Of a stretch of DNA of 64,000 nt, positions 51,124 to 60,565 are shown piece after piece; positions within the stretch are counted from its first letter, which is position 1, and every line of letters starts with the position of its first letter. The notes beneath the pieces were generated by a model. That model was given only the letters and a program-made list of their open reading frames with translations. It was not told the DNA's origin and did not search any database. A program made the translations under genes and the position numbers. Location: NCBI RefSeq assembly GCF_001563285.1, contig NZ_CP005188.1, forward strand, positions 749,501-813,500. Direction: 5' to 3'. The DNA comes from Sphingobium sp. MI1205. Its GTDB lineage: Bacteria; Pseudomonadota; Alphaproteobacteria; Sphingomonadales; Sphingomonadaceae.

Positions 51124-52095
51124 CTAGTCCAGCATCGCCGCCATGGCGGGCGTCATGAATTCCTGGGCACCTCGAGGAGCGCGAAGAACGAGACGGGCGC
51201 AGAGATTTTCGCTGGCGGCAAGCGCCATGCCGCGGCTGGGACCCGCTATGGTGATGGCGGTTGCCCAAGCATCCGCAAGCATCGCCTCCTCGTGCAGTAC
51301 GGTGACCGACGCAACATCATTGTCGATCGGACTGCCGGTGGCTGGATCGATGCTGTGTGACAGGGTTTCGCCGCCCTCTTCCCTGAAGCGGCGATAATCT
51401 CCTGAGGTCGCGACCGCGAGATTGCACAGGGCGATACGCAGGGTGGGGACGGTAACGCCGGGGGGTGCTTCCACATCAACCCACCACGGTTGCAGATCAG
51501 GGCGAATGCCTTCGCCGCGCAGTTCGCCGCCAATCTCCACGAGAAAGGTGGCTGTGCCCAGATCGCGAAGGGCTTGTGCAACCGCATCGACGGCAAAGCC
51601 TTTGGCTATGCCTGAAAAGTCCAGTGTCACATCAGCGAGGCGGCGCGCTTTGTCGCCATCGATTTCAATCGCTGTCCATGGGGTGGGATGGCTCGGCACG
51701 GTCGTCGGGCCGGTGATACCGGACGCGCCAAAGCCCCATCGTTCAATCAAGCGGCCAATTGCGGGGTCAAAGGCACCACCCGACAGGCGGGCAACATCGA
51801 GCCCTGCCTTGAGGACCTTCATCATATCAGGTGGCAGGGCGACCCAAGTGCCCACCGGCAGAGCATTGAAGCGGCTGATGTCGGACTGCGGCTCCCAATT
51901 GCTCATCTGCGCTATAACGCCGGCAAGCACATCGCCGATGACCGCGGCGCAGCCGGATGGTGCATCGACAATTCGGGCCGACCAGCTGGTGCCCATGGTC
52001 GGCCCGGACAGTTCAGTGACAATGCCCCTCCGGTGTCGCCCGGCGACGGAGCCAGGCGACAGATCGGCGGGGATCGCTATGCGGATGTCGTTCAG
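51124..52095 (-). CDS. apbE: FAD:protein FMN transferase ApbE, CTG start
   Basis: Transfers FMN from FAD onto Thr in D-x-x-S/T-G-A-T motifs of extracytosolic proteins. ATG 51996 would begin at MGTSWSARIVDAP, which in this family is internal. The frame is open further back as LNDIRIAIPADLSPGSVAGR, ending in a CTG (52095) that overlaps the DUF4198 stop (CTGA). No ATG/GTG/TTG lies between. From CTG the protein has 323 residues and a family-like N-terminus. Conserved blocks: WEPQSDISRFNALPVG, GGAFDPAIGRLIERWGFG, DFSGIAKGFAVDAVAQAL, FLVEIGGELRGEG, HSIDPATGSPI and ADAWATAITI. It modifies the DUF2271 protein of the same operon (inference). Confidence 0.88.
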   Translation of the reverse strand: MNDIRIAIPADLSPGSVAGRHRRGIVTELSGPTMGTSWSARIVDAPSGCAAVIGDVLAGVIAQMSNWEPQSDISRFNALPVGTWVALPPDMMKVLKAGLDVARLSGGAFDPAIGRLIERWGFGASGITGPTTVPSHPTPWTAIEIDGDKARRLADVTLDFSGIAKGFAVDAVAQALRDLGTATFLVEIGGELRGEGIRPDLQPWWVDVEAPPGVTVPTLRIALCNLAVATSGDYRRFREEGGETLSHSIDPATGSPIDNDVASVTVLHEEAMLADAWATAITIAGPSRGMALAASENLCARLVLRAPRGAQEFMTPAMAAMLD

Positions 52096-52955
52096 GGCGC
52101 CAGCACTTCGAGCGTGGTGACGTAGGAAGCGCGGCGCTGCGGTGGACCGGCGGGCCGTTCCGACTGCGCCATTCCCGCGCCGTGCTGGCTGGCGGGTTCG
52201 CTACCTTCACGCCTGCCACCGGTGCTGGCATTAAGCCAATACATGCCCGGTTGCGCCCAGTTTATGGAGAGTTTGCCGTCGTTGCCAGTGACAAGATCCT
52301 GCTGGCCCAGCGCATCACGATAGCGGATGCCGCCCGGAATGACTGTGACCTTAAGGCCATCTGCGGGCTTGCCGTCGAGCAGAAACTGGAAGGTTGCCGA
52401 TTCGCCGGAAACAAGGTCGTTTGGATGGGTGATGGGGACCATCTCTATGCCAACGCCGGTCGGCTTGAAGATGGTGGTCGTGGGGGCACCCAGGGTAAGG
52501 AATATCTCGTTCCGGTTCGTGGCTTCGCTGGTATGGACATTGGTAGCGCCCGCCGGGATCGCAGCGGTCAGATTGTCTTTGGTGGTGCTGCGCGGCAGGC
52601 GTTTCACTTCGCCGTTCAGCGTGTAGCTCCCCATGACGTTGGTAGTGACGCTGGCGAGGCGATAGGTGCCTGGTTGCGTCAGATGCACGTCAAAGGTCGA
52701 GCGATACTTTCCGATCGCCGCATTCTCGATCTTGCCTGGCGAGCCATCTGGTTGCGTCACCGCGACGTTATCGGTGCGCATTGGCACATGTTCGAAATAG
52801 AAGAGGTCGTTGGACACGGCAGCGTCAACCGTGACCCAGCTTTCCGTACCCGACAGCGTGGTCGAGGATGGGAGCATCCATTGGCGGTGCGCCTGCGCGG
52901 TTCCCGAAGCCATCAGGGCGGCGAATGCGCCTGCGATCAGATATTTGGAGTGCAT
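52092..52955 (-). CDS. DUF4198 periplasmic protein
   Basis: A 287-residue secreted protein of the DUF4198 family, seen in iron/nickel-associated operons. Signal peptide MHSKYLIAGAFAALMASGTAQA; the mature start HRQWMLPSST has the conserved His. YFEHVPMRTDNVAVTQPDG, STFDVHLTQPGTYRLASV and FQFLLDGKPADGLKVTVIPGGIRYRD suggest an all-beta fold with carboxypeptidase-regulatory-like strands. A good AAGGGGAC ribosome site is present. Ligand unknown; metal or siderophore binding is plausible. Its end overlaps apbE by CTGA, and DUF2271 lies 12 bp upstream. Confidence 0.85.
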   Translation of the reverse strand: MHSKYLIAGAFAALMASGTAQAHRQWMLPSSTTLSGTESWVTVDAAVSNDLFYFEHVPMRTDNVAVTQPDGSPGKIENAAIGKYRSTFDVHLTQPGTYRLASVTTNVMGSYTLNGEVKRLPRSTTKDNLTAAIPAGATNVHTSEATNRNEIFLTLGAPTTTIFKPTGVGIEMVPITHPNDLVSGESATFQFLLDGKPADGLKVTVIPGGIRYRDALGQQDLVTGNDGKLSINWAQPGMYWLNASTGGRREGSEPASQHGAGMAQSERPAGPPQRRASYVTTLEVLAP

Positions 52956-52967
52956 GGATAGTCCCCT

Positions 52968-53492
52968 TTATTTGCCGACGGTGAGGCTGACGGTTCCCAA
53001 TTCGGTGCTGCCCTTGGTGCGCAGCGTCGCGCCGGGCTTGGATGGCCAGCTGAACGGCAGCCGGAGCAGTTCGCGGCCGCCGACTTCGCGTGCCGCCTCT
53101 ACCACAAGAGTGTAATTGCCGGGCGTCAGTCGATTCAGCGGGGCCTTGCCGGCGGTGAAGGCGACTTTCTGTTCACCTGGCGCGCGGGTTGCGCCGGTGA
53201 TGCCGTCGGCGGGCAGGTTCATGGAACGGCCGGATACTCGCCACCATTGGCGGATGTCGCGCAGCCATTTGGCGCCTTCGCCCTTGGCCTTGTCGACATC
53301 ATACCAGACCGACAGCGTGCGCGGCGCGGATCCTTCCTTTTCCAGCCAGATGGCGACATAGGGGCGGTGATATTCGGCGACCGAGAGGCGCGGGATTGTG
53401 ACGCTGACATTCAGCGTCTGGGCGGATGCTGGAATTGTCGCTGCGCCGAGCGCGGCGCCGCTTCCGAGGATGATTTTATAGCCGTTGTGCAT
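52968..53492 (-). CDS. DUF2271 protein with a candidate flavinylation motif
   Basis: A 174-residue secreted protein (signal peptide to ~residue 25, ending PASAQ). The residue run DGITGAT (96-102) matches the D-x-x-S/T-G-A-T/S target of ApbE, so Thr102 could carry FMN. The rest matches DUF2271: RPYVAIWLEKEGSAPRTLSVWYD, WLRDIRQWWRVSGRSMNLP and LPFSWPSKPGATLRTKGSTELGTVSLTVGK. It lies between the PepSY membrane protein and DUF4198/ApbE. That combination fits a covalent flavin carrier passing electrons to periplasmic ferric iron (inference). Proteins of this type have been linked to iron assimilation in genome surveys. Confidence 0.87.
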   Translation of the reverse strand: MHNGYKIILGSGAALGAATIPASAQTLNVSVTIPRLSVAEYHRPYVAIWLEKEGSAPRTLSVWYDVDKAKGEGAKWLRDIRQWWRVSGRSMNLPADGITGATRAPGEQKVAFTAGKAPLNRLTPGNYTLVVEAAREVGGRELLRLPFSWPSKPGATLRTKGSTELGTVSLTVGK

Positions 53493-53510
53493 GGCTGGTT
53501 TCCCCCTGAA

Positions 53511-54185
53511 TTAATGAATGAAAACGATAATTAAAGCGGCTGGGATGGCGAAGCCCAGGCCGACCATGGGCCAGGTGCTGGGGCGCTTGGCGGCGTGGAG
53601 CTGGAGGAGGAGCAGGCCGGTCATTGCGAATAGGAAACAAGCGACCGCGAAGATGTCGATGAACCATTTCCAGGCGGCGCCGGTGTTGCGGCCCTTGTGC
53701 AGGTCGTTGAGGTAGCTGATCCAGCCCCTGCTGGTGCTTTCGCTGGTCATCTGGCCGCTATGCCGGTCGATGGACACCCAGCCATCGCCGCCTGGCCGAG
53801 GCAAAGCGAGATAGATTTCGTCGGCGGACCATTCCGCTTCACCGGTCGCGCGGGAGCCGGTTTCGCGTTCCACCCATGCAGCGATGGAGGCGGGCAGCGG
53901 CTTTTTGCTGTCGGCAGCGCCGTCCGGCGCGATCCGGCGGAGCAAGGGCGCGGGCAGGACCGCGCTCTTTTCAACCGTCTGCGGCGAAGCCTCCACATCG
54001 GCGGCGTGGTTGAGGGTTATGCCAGTGAAGGCGAAGAGCAGCAGGCCGATGAGGCTGATCGCCGAACTGATCCAGTGCCAGCTATGCAGCTGCTTCAGCC
54101 AGAAGGCCTTCTTCTTTTTCTTTGGCTGGACGCTGACGGGGGCGTGCATGGAGGAGGATCGGTCCTGAAAGTGGAGGCTTCGCAT
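53511..54185 (-). CDS. PepSY-associated transmembrane protein
   Basis: An inner-membrane protein of about 224 residues, first gene of a four-gene operon. The start is uncertain: ATG 54185 or the shorter 54149 (MHAPVSVQPKKKKKAFWL); 54236 is also in frame. A Lys-rich N-terminus and HSWHWISSAISLIGLLLFAFTGITLNHA (His-rich first helix) are followed by a periplasmic PepSY-like segment (EAEWSADEIYLALPRPGGDGWVSIDRHSGQMTSE). WKWFIDIFAVACFLFAMTGLLLLQLHA and a last helix complete it. His in the helices may bind haem. Likely the electron source for the flavinylated DUF2271 partner. Confidence 0.82.
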   Translation of the reverse strand: MRSLHFQDRSSSMHAPVSVQPKKKKKAFWLKQLHSWHWISSAISLIGLLLFAFTGITLNHAADVEASPQTVEKSAVLPAPLLRRIAPDGAADSKKPLPASIAAWVERETGSRATGEAEWSADEIYLALPRPGGDGWVSIDRHSGQMTSESTSRGWISYLNDLHKGRNTGAAWKWFIDIFAVACFLFAMTGLLLLQLHAAKRPSTWPMVGLGFAIPAALIIVFIH

Positions 54186-54202
54186 AACGCGAACGACTCG
54201 CA
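54186..54202. promoter_or_regulatory. Putative Fur-type operator before the PepSY-DUF2271 operon
   Basis: The sequence aacgcgaacgactcgca is a GCGA-N5-TCGC palindrome differing at only two positions from 4147-4163. It lies next to the longer PepSY start candidate at 54185. Joint control of the two iron loci is a natural reading. The stretch 54203-54358, towards NAD-GDH, holds no gene. Confidence 0.5.
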
Positions 54203-54358
54203 ATTGCAAACCGCGTTGGGGAGAAAATTGTATCAATATGTAGCGCGGGAAGATGGCGGGAGAGGGCGCGACCTGTCATCCTGCGGGTCGCGCTGTGGTG
54301 CCTGAGATCCCAGCTTGCGTGGGGATGACGGGAGACGTGAACCGGCGCGACGGCGGGG

Positions 54359-57300
54359 TCAGCGACCCAGAAGGCCGCGCGCCTGTCCTGCGATTTCCGC
54401 CAGCATGGCCACATTGGGTGACGCGGCGGTCTTAGCGCGTTGGACAAGGGCGCGGAACTGCATGATGCGCGGCTGCTTTTGACCAAGCCATGCATCGACA
54501 TGCGCTATGATGTCCTTGCCATTTGCCGTGCCCGCCTGCTCCAGAAAGTCGAGCCGCACCTGCTGCATGTCGCGGGCGACGCCGGAGATCAGCAGCCTTT
54601 CCCACGGGTCTGAGGGGTTCATTCGCGCGGCGGTGGATTGCACCCAGTCTATGCCCACCTTTTCGCCGAGATAGGTGAAGGCGCGGGTCAGCGCGACTTC
54701 ATCAATCTTCATCCGTCCCGAAAGCGCGGCGATTCCGACCGCGCCGTCGAGTTTGAACAGGCCCGCCGCGCGGCGGACGAGATCTTCTGGCGCGCCAAGG
54801 ATCAGCAGGCGATCAATCACGGCATTGGTACGGCGCAACGCTTCGCTGGTGAGCAGGTCATCGACCTTTTTCGCCAGCTTTTCCACGCCCTGCGCCAGCA
54901 TGGCCTGGCCCGCGCCGGGCAGCGTACCGGCGGGCAGGCTGCGCAAGATGTCGGCGATCTGCGCGCGGACGCCACCGGCGATGTCGGCGAACAGCGCCAG
55001 GCGGGCGGCTTCCGACATGTCGGCAGCGTCGATGTCGGCCCACAGGGTGCCGATGTCGTAAAGCCGTTCGGCAATGAGGAAGGCGCTGGCGAGGTCGGCC
55101 AGTGAGCAGCCTTCTTCCTCGGCAAGTTCGAAGGGATGGATGAGGCCGAGGCGGTTGACGATACGGTTGGCGACCTTGGTAGCGACGATTTCCCCGGCAA
55201 GGGCGTGGGCCGCGATGGCATCCGCCTCCTTCTTTTGCATCGCTGGCGGGAATGCGGCGGCGAGTTCAGCCCCCATGCTGGGATCGGAGCCCAGACCGCC
55301 ATGTTCGATCGCATCCTGCAGCGCGAGTTTCGCGGTTGAGAGCAGGACCGCGAGTTCGGGACGAGTGAGCCCCAGCCCATCCTGCCCGCGACGCAACAGC
55401 TGGTCGTTGGCCGATAGACCTTCGACCTGTCGGTCGAGCCTGCCGCTTTCCTCAAAGGTTTCGATGAGGCGGATATAGCTGGCCAGTTCGGCCGGGCCGC
55501 CGGTTTCCGCGATGGAGAGGCCAAGGGCCTGAAGGCGGTTATCCTCCAGCACGAGGTCGGCGACCGCGCCGGTCATGCTTTCGAGCAGCTTGTTGCGCGC
55601 TTCGAAGGATAGCCGCCCCTCGGCCATCTCCTTGTTCAGCGCGATCTTGATGTTGACTTCATTGTCCGAGCAATCGACGCCTGCGGAATTGTCGATGAAA
55701 TCGGTGTTGATGCGACCGCCGCGCAGCGAGAAAGCGATGCGTGCGGCCTGCGTGACGCCAAGATTGGCGCCTTCGCCCACCACCTTGACGCGCAGATCCT
55801 CTGCATTGACGCGCAGCCGGTCATTGGCCGGATCCCCAACCTCGCTATGGCTTTGGGAGGCGGCCTTCACATAGGTGCCGATGCCGCCGAACCAGAGGAG
55901 GTCGCTGGGGCTTTTCAGGATCGCGCCGATGAGCGCGGCAGGTTCCATTTCCGTTTCGGTGACACCCAGGATGGATTGCACCTCGGGCGTCAGGGGAATG
56001 CTCTTCAAGGTGCGAGGGTAAACGCCGCCGCCCTGGGAGATGAGCGACTTGTCATAATCGTCCCAGCTTGAACGAGGAAGCTGGAAGAGGCGGTTTCGTT
56101 CTTCCCAGCTTTTGGCCGGATCGGGATTGGGATCGAGGAAGATGTGGCGGTGGTCGAAGGCGGCGAGCAGCCTGATCGATTTCGACAGCAGCATGCCGTT
56201 GCCGAACACATCGCCCGACATGTCGCCGCAACCGACGACCGTGATCGGTTCGGCCTGCACATCGACGCCCATTTCGGCGAAGTGACGCCGAACGCTGATC
56301 CACGCGCCGCGGGCGGTGATGCCCATCGCCTTGTGATCATAGCCGTGCGATCCGCCACTGGCGAAGGCGTCGCCAAGCCAGAATTTCTGATCCAGCGCGA
56401 TGGCATTGGCGACGTCGCTGAAGGACGCCGTGCCCTTGTCAGCGGCCACGACGAAATAGGGATCATTGCCGTCATGGATGACGACCCGCGCGGGATGACG
56501 CACCTTGTCGCTGACGACATTATCGGTGACCGACAGCAGCGCGCGGATGAAGATGCGATAGCTTTCCGTGCCTTCCGCCATCCAGGCGTCACGATCGACT
56601 TGCGGGCTTATCAACTGTTTGGGGTAGAAGCCGCCCTTTGCGCCGGTGGGGACGATGACGGCGTTCTTGACCCGTTGCGCCTTCATGAGGCCGAGAATTT
56701 CCGTGCGGAAATCATCGCGCCGGTCCGACCAGCGGATGCCGCCGCGCGCAATGGGGCCAGCGCGCAGATGGACGCCCTCGACCCGAGGCGAATAGACCCA
56801 GATTTCGCGCCATGGGAGCGGGGCGGGCAGGCCCGGCACCTGGGCGCTGTCTAGCTTGAAGGCGAGCGCTTCGGCCGCCGCGCTGCTGAAGAAATTGGTG
56901 CGCAAAGTGGCAGTGATGACGGCGCGCAACAGGCGCAGCACGCGATCTTCGTCGATGGCCGTGACCTGTTCCAGTCCCGCGTCGATGGCGGCCTGTGCCT
57001 GCTCCGCCCGTGCAGGGCCATCCTTCACGGCAGGGTCGTGCAGCGCTTCGAACAGGGCGATGAGCTGGTGCGCGACGTCCTGTTCGCGCCGCAGCGTTTC
57101 GGCGAAGGTCGCCATCCCATAGGCCATGCCGGTCTGGCGCAGATAGCGGAAGAGCGCACGGAACAGGACGACTGCATGGGGCGCGAGGCCCGCTGTCACG
57201 ATCAGTTCGTTGAACCGGTCATTTTCCGCGCGGCCTTCGAGTACCTGCGCGATCGCTTCGGTGACGACGGAGGCGCGGGCGACCACCGGTTCCGCATCGC

Positions 57301-59029
57301 CACCTGCCGGCAGTTCAAGGACGAAGCGCTGGACATGGCCCTGCGCGCCGCCGTCGATCGCCGTCGTCATCTCGTCAATCACGCGGAAGCCGAAATTTTC
57401 GAAGGCAGGCACGACCTCTGACAGGGCGATGACGTCATGGCTGTAGAGTTTGAGGCGCAGTCTTTCGGGTCTGTCCTCGCCATTGCGGTAGATGCGGATC
57501 GACTTGTCGTGAGGACCGGCAAGGCCGTGCAGCAGGCGAATGTCTATTGCCGCTTCGACTGGGCCTGCGCCATTGCGATAAGCCATGGGGAAGCCGGGGG
57601 CGTAACGCTGGGCCAGTGCGGCGGCGCGGCCGGGTTCTTCGGTTTCGGCAAGCGCTTCTTCCACGGCGGGGAGCCAGCCCCGCACCATCTGTTTCAGCTG
57701 GCGGTCGAGCGGCGATTCATCCGGCACCGCTCCGCCATCGCGCAGGTCGAGCGTGATGCGCAGCAGCGCCAGCCCGCTTTCCTCCAGCGCGATCGACCAG
57801 CTGAGCACCGGGGCATTGGCTGCCTGGGACAGCATGTCCTGCAACGCGAGGCGACGGGCCGTAGTCAGATCGTCGCGCGGCAGCCAGGCGAAGGCGTAAA
57901 GATGGCGGGCGAGTGCGCTGGTCGCGAGCGCCAGCTTCGGGCGCGGGCGATCGGTCAGCGACATGAAGGTCAGCGCGAGCCGCTCCAGCGTTTCATGATC
58001 GAAGCCGATCAATATGTCGTGGGGCAGGGCGGTCAGCGCATGGGCGAGCACCTTGCCCGCATGCCCCGCCGGATCGAAGCCGAACTTGTCCATGAGCGCC
58101 GAGAGAGCCGATCGCAGCAGCGGCACCTTGTCCGGGGTCGCGGAGAGCGCGGCGCTGGTCCACATGCCCGCGTGGATGGACAGCGCGACCAGCTGCTTGC
58201 CTTCGCGAATTGGCACGATGATGAGGTCCAGCAGCACGGCCCGGTGGACGCGGGAAAGCTGGTTCGATTTGATGATGAGCGGGTTGCGCCTGCCTTCCTC
58301 GAACCAGGCGAAGGCCGCGTCGATAGAGGCGGGCGCGAGCAGCGGCGTTCCTTCCAGCGTGCAGATGCCGAGTTGTTCCTCCGCCGTGCCGTCGCGGCGG
58401 CGTTGTTCATGCCCGGTCTGGGTGAAATGGCGGGCGAGGAACCAGCGAAGCAGCGCCGCGCCTTCGCTGTCGGGTATGGATTCGGCGTCGCGGCCCATGG
58501 CGTCGCGCATCTTCGGCCAGTCAGCGACGGCGGCACGGACGTCTGTCAAAGTCTGGCGCAGCGCCTTTTCCAGTGCGCGGCGGCCCTTCGCGTCGGCCCG
58601 GTCCGCTTCGATATAGATCATCGATTCACGGCGCGCGCCGGGGGCTTCGTCATCCAGGATCGCGCCCAGCTTTCCGCTGTCGTCGCGTTCGACCGACAGA
58701 ACCGGATGCAGCAGGCGATGGATGGTGATGTCGTGCGCCGCCAGGGCGTTCGCGATCGAATCGACCAGAAAGGGCATGTCGTCATTGACGATGGCGACGC
58801 GCATGTAGCGGCCGGTCGCGCCTTCCCCCAGCGTTTCGATGGCGATGGCGAACTGGCCCGGCTTGCGGACATGGGCGGTACGGCCAAGAAAAGCGGCGGC
58901 AGCCGATGCGGCGTCGTGATCGAAATTCTCGCTTTCGCCGGGAAGCGCGCCCCGTTCGAGCGCCGCCTCCAGCGCCGTGCGGATCGATGCATCGACCTGC
59001 TTCAAATTGGGCTCAGCCAGTGCCGTCAT
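54359..59029 (-). CDS. gdhZ: NAD-specific glutamate dehydrogenase, large form
   Basis: Large (about 1556-residue) NAD-dependent glutamate dehydrogenase deaminating glutamate to 2-oxoglutarate; typical of alphaproteobacteria. ATG 59029 (MTALAEPNLKQ) is preferred over 59095. GGGAGAAGAG gives the ribosome site. N-terminal ACT-like domains span ~30-480 (VAIVNDDMPFLVDSIANAL...). The central catalytic domain contains GGIRWSDRRDDFRTEILGLMKAQRVKNAVIVPTGAKGGF (substrate Lys region), and later GSHGYDHKAMGITARGAW and VVGCGDMSGDVFGNGMLLS (NAD region). HGLTRPELAVLLSTAKL-type C-terminal sequence follows. It is monocistronic by its position. Confidence 0.96.
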   Translation of the reverse strand: MTALAEPNLKQVDASIRTALEAALERGALPGESENFDHDAASAAAAFLGRTAHVRKPGQFAIAIETLGEGATGRYMRVAIVNDDMPFLVDSIANALAAHDITIHRLLHPVLSVERDDSGKLGAILDDEAPGARRESMIYIEADRADAKGRRALEKALRQTLTDVRAAVADWPKMRDAMGRDAESIPDSEGAALLRWFLARHFTQTGHEQRRRDGTAEEQLGICTLEGTPLLAPASIDAAFAWFEEGRRNPLIIKSNQLSRVHRAVLLDLIIVPIREGKQLVALSIHAGMWTSAALSATPDKVPLLRSALSALMDKFGFDPAGHAGKVLAHALTALPHDILIGFDHETLERLALTFMSLTDRPRPKLALATSALARHLYAFAWLPRDDLTTARRLALQDMLSQAANAPVLSWSIALEESGLALLRITLDLRDGGAVPDESPLDRQLKQMVRGWLPAVEEALAETEEPGRAAALAQRYAPGFPMAYRNGAGPVEAAIDIRLLHGLAGPHDKSIRIYRNGEDRPERLRLKLYSHDVIALSEVVPAFENFGFRVIDEMTTAIDGGAQGHVQRFVLELPAGGDAEPVVARASVVTEAIAQVLEGRAENDRFNELIVTAGLAPHAVVLFRALFRYLRQTGMAYGMATFAETLRREQDVAHQLIALFEALHDPAVKDGPARAEQAQAAIDAGLEQVTAIDEDRVLRLLRAVITATLRTNFFSSAAAEALAFKLDSAQVPGLPAPLPWREIWVYSPRVEGVHLRAGPIARGGIRWSDRRDDFRTEILGLMKAQRVKNAVIVPTGAKGGFYPKQLISPQVDRDAWMAEGTESYRIFIRALLSVTDNVVSDKVRHPARVVIHDGNDPYFVVAADKGTASFSDVANAIALDQKFWLGDAFASGGSHGYDHKAMGITARGAWISVRRHFAEMGVDVQAEPITVVGCGDMSGDVFGNGMLLSKSIRLLAAFDHRHIFLDPNPDPAKSWEERNRLFQLPRSSWDDYDKSLISQGGGVYPRTLKSIPLTPEVQSILGVTETEMEPAALIGAILKSPSDLLWFGGIGTYVKAASQSHSEVGDPANDRLRVNAEDLRVKVVGEGANLGVTQAARIAFSLRGGRINTDFIDNSAGVDCSDNEVNIKIALNKEMAEGRLSFEARNKLLESMTGAVADLVLEDNRLQALGLSIAETGGPAELASYIRLIETFEESGRLDRQVEGLSANDQLLRRGQDGLGLTRPELAVLLSTAKLALQDAIEHGGLGSDPSMGAELAAAFPPAMQKKEADAIAAHALAGEIVATKVANRIVNRLGLIHPFELAEEEGCSLADLASAFLIAERLYDIGTLWADIDAADMSEAARLALFADIAGGVRAQIADILRSLPAGTLPGAGQAMLAQGVEKLAKKVDDLLTSEALRRTNAVIDRLLILGAPEDLVRRAAGLFKLDGAVGIAALSGRMKIDEVALTRAFTYLGEKVGIDWVQSTAARMNPSDPWERLLISGVARDMQQVRLDFLEQAGTANGKDIIAHVDAWLGQKQPRIMQFRALVQRAKTAASPNVAMLAEIAGQARGLLGR

Positions 59030-59293
59030 GCGTCTCTTCTCCCGGAGCGGATTACCCGCTTCTGCTTGAACGGAGAAGACGCTGGAACGCCCCATGCGTC
59101 TCCTCGGCTATACCGGTCGTTATGCGCTACCGCCCCAGGAGGCTCAACATGGTGGTGGGAATAAAGTTACGTCGGTCAGAAATATAATGAGGGCGCGGTG
59201 CGTCAGAGCCGGTTCCCGAGGACTAACAGCCGGGGCCGGGGGATGATCCCGTTCTGAAAGGCCGGAGCGGCGGTTCGTGCTGATCGGTGGAGA

Positions 59294-60565
59294 TCAGCCA
59301 GCAGCGGCAACGATCACCCGCTGGCCAAGGTCCGACCCGTCGGGCAGTGCGCCGACAATCGCGATGGTGCCGTCCGCTTCCCGCCGCGCGATCACTACGG
59401 CGAGGCCATCGGCGTCGGTCGGAATGGCGACAGGATCGATGGGCGCGGCGGACTTCAGCGCGGCGCGGGCGCTGTCGCGCGGATCGGGGCGGGGGGGCAA
59501 GGCGGCGCGGCGCTGGGCGCGCTCGTCGCGGATCAGCGCCTTGAGCCCGCCGGGATATTGGCCGAGATAATCGCCCAGCGCGCCAAGGCCCAGCCCTGCG
59601 GCTTTCGCGTGTTCCAGCGCCGTCGCATATTCGGTGATGCGCGTCTTGTCATAGGTGGAACCGAAGACCAGCTTGACCACGGCGGTCAGCGGGCTGCGCG
59701 CTTGTGCCTTGATGCCTGCATCGGTCAGCATTTCCGCATAATCGTCGGGCGACGCGTCACTCATCAGCGCGAAGTCATAGGCAAGGCCAATGGCGCGATA
59801 GAGCGCGGTGTGGGTGCGCGCCTCGCTGGTGCGGGCCTGTTCCGCGCCGTCGCGGGCAAGGGCCAGCCAGTCGGCAAGCGGGGCGTCCTCGGCTGGGCTT
59901 TCCATGCCGGCCAGGTCCAGCGTATCCTGTTCGCCCGCCGCCGGGCCATCCGCCCAGATCGGCGCAACGTCGCGGGGCTGGGCGCTGCCGCGCAGGGCGG
60001 CATCGACCTCTCGGCCAAGTTCGTCCGCGACCGACTGGCTCGCCATTTCCTTCCAACTGATGACGCCGAATACGAAATCGATCGTCTCGCCATCGGAAGA
60101 GAAGGGCATCAGAATGCCGCGATAGAGTATGTCCGCCCCGCGTTGGTTGACGAACCCGGCTTCGAAGCCGATCGGCGCGGCATTGGCGATGATCTGGAGA
60201 TAATGGTCCGTCAGCCGCGACAGCAGCGAGCGGGATGGGACGTCGTTGATGAACTGGATCGCGCCAGTGACCTCGCACTCGCGGCGCAGCGCGGTGCCGA
60301 GATAAACGACCGCCGGATTGTCGAGCCCCGTGCTGAAATCCAGGAGGACGCTGTTGGGGCCGAAATCTTCCAGCTGGTCAGGGGACAGATCCTCGATCGA
60401 CGGGAGGGCGCGGTCACCAAGCAATGAGGCCCAATAATTATAGGCGCGCACCTGCATACGGCGTTCGTCGGAGCCGACGCTGGGCGGCGCTTCGATCGCC
60501 TGACTGTCGGCATAATCGAAATCATCCTGTTCACTGGAGATTTCCTGCCCCCGCAGAGTGTCCAT
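59294..60565 (-). CDS. PAS-domain protein of unknown function
   Basis: A 423-residue protein. ATG 60565 (MDTLRGQEIS) is preferred: an AGGGA site lies 8 nt upstream; an ATG at 60727 in frame lacks this and adds a His-rich leader. Residues ~35-160 resemble a PAS_5-like sensor domain (RAYNYWASLLGDRALPSIEDLSPDQLEDFGPNSVLLDFS, AVVYLGTALRRECEVTGAIQFINDVPSRSLLSRLTDHYLQII). The middle is linker, and the C-terminus (FGSTYDKTRITEYATALEHAKAAGLGLGALGDYLGQYPGGLKALI) is helical. No kinase or effector domain is seen, so it may be a partner in regulation or cell-cycle control. It faces away from the tRNA-Thr. Confidence 0.78.
   Translation of the reverse strand: MDTLRGQEISSEQDDFDYADSQAIEAPPSVGSDERRMQVRAYNYWASLLGDRALPSIEDLSPDQLEDFGPNSVLLDFSTGLDNPAVVYLGTALRRECEVTGAIQFINDVPSRSLLSRLTDHYLQIIANAAPIGFEAGFVNQRGADILYRGILMPFSSDGETIDFVFGVISWKEMASQSVADELGREVDAALRGSAQPRDVAPIWADGPAAGEQDTLDLAGMESPAEDAPLADWLALARDGAEQARTSEARTHTALYRAIGLAYDFALMSDASPDDYAEMLTDAGIKAQARSPLTAVVKLVFGSTYDKTRITEYATALEHAKAAGLGLGALGDYLGQYPGGLKALIRDERAQRRAALPPRPDPRDSARAALKSAAPIDPVAIPTDADGLAVVIARREADGTIAIVGALPDGSDLGQRVIVAAAG

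Noticed and set aside
57437..59164. A 575-codon open frame on the + strand across the glutamate dehydrogenase gene
   Set aside because: It lies antisense to a clearly conserved gene, is rich in Arg/Gln/Gly in the pattern of a high-GC shadow frame, and shows no family motif.
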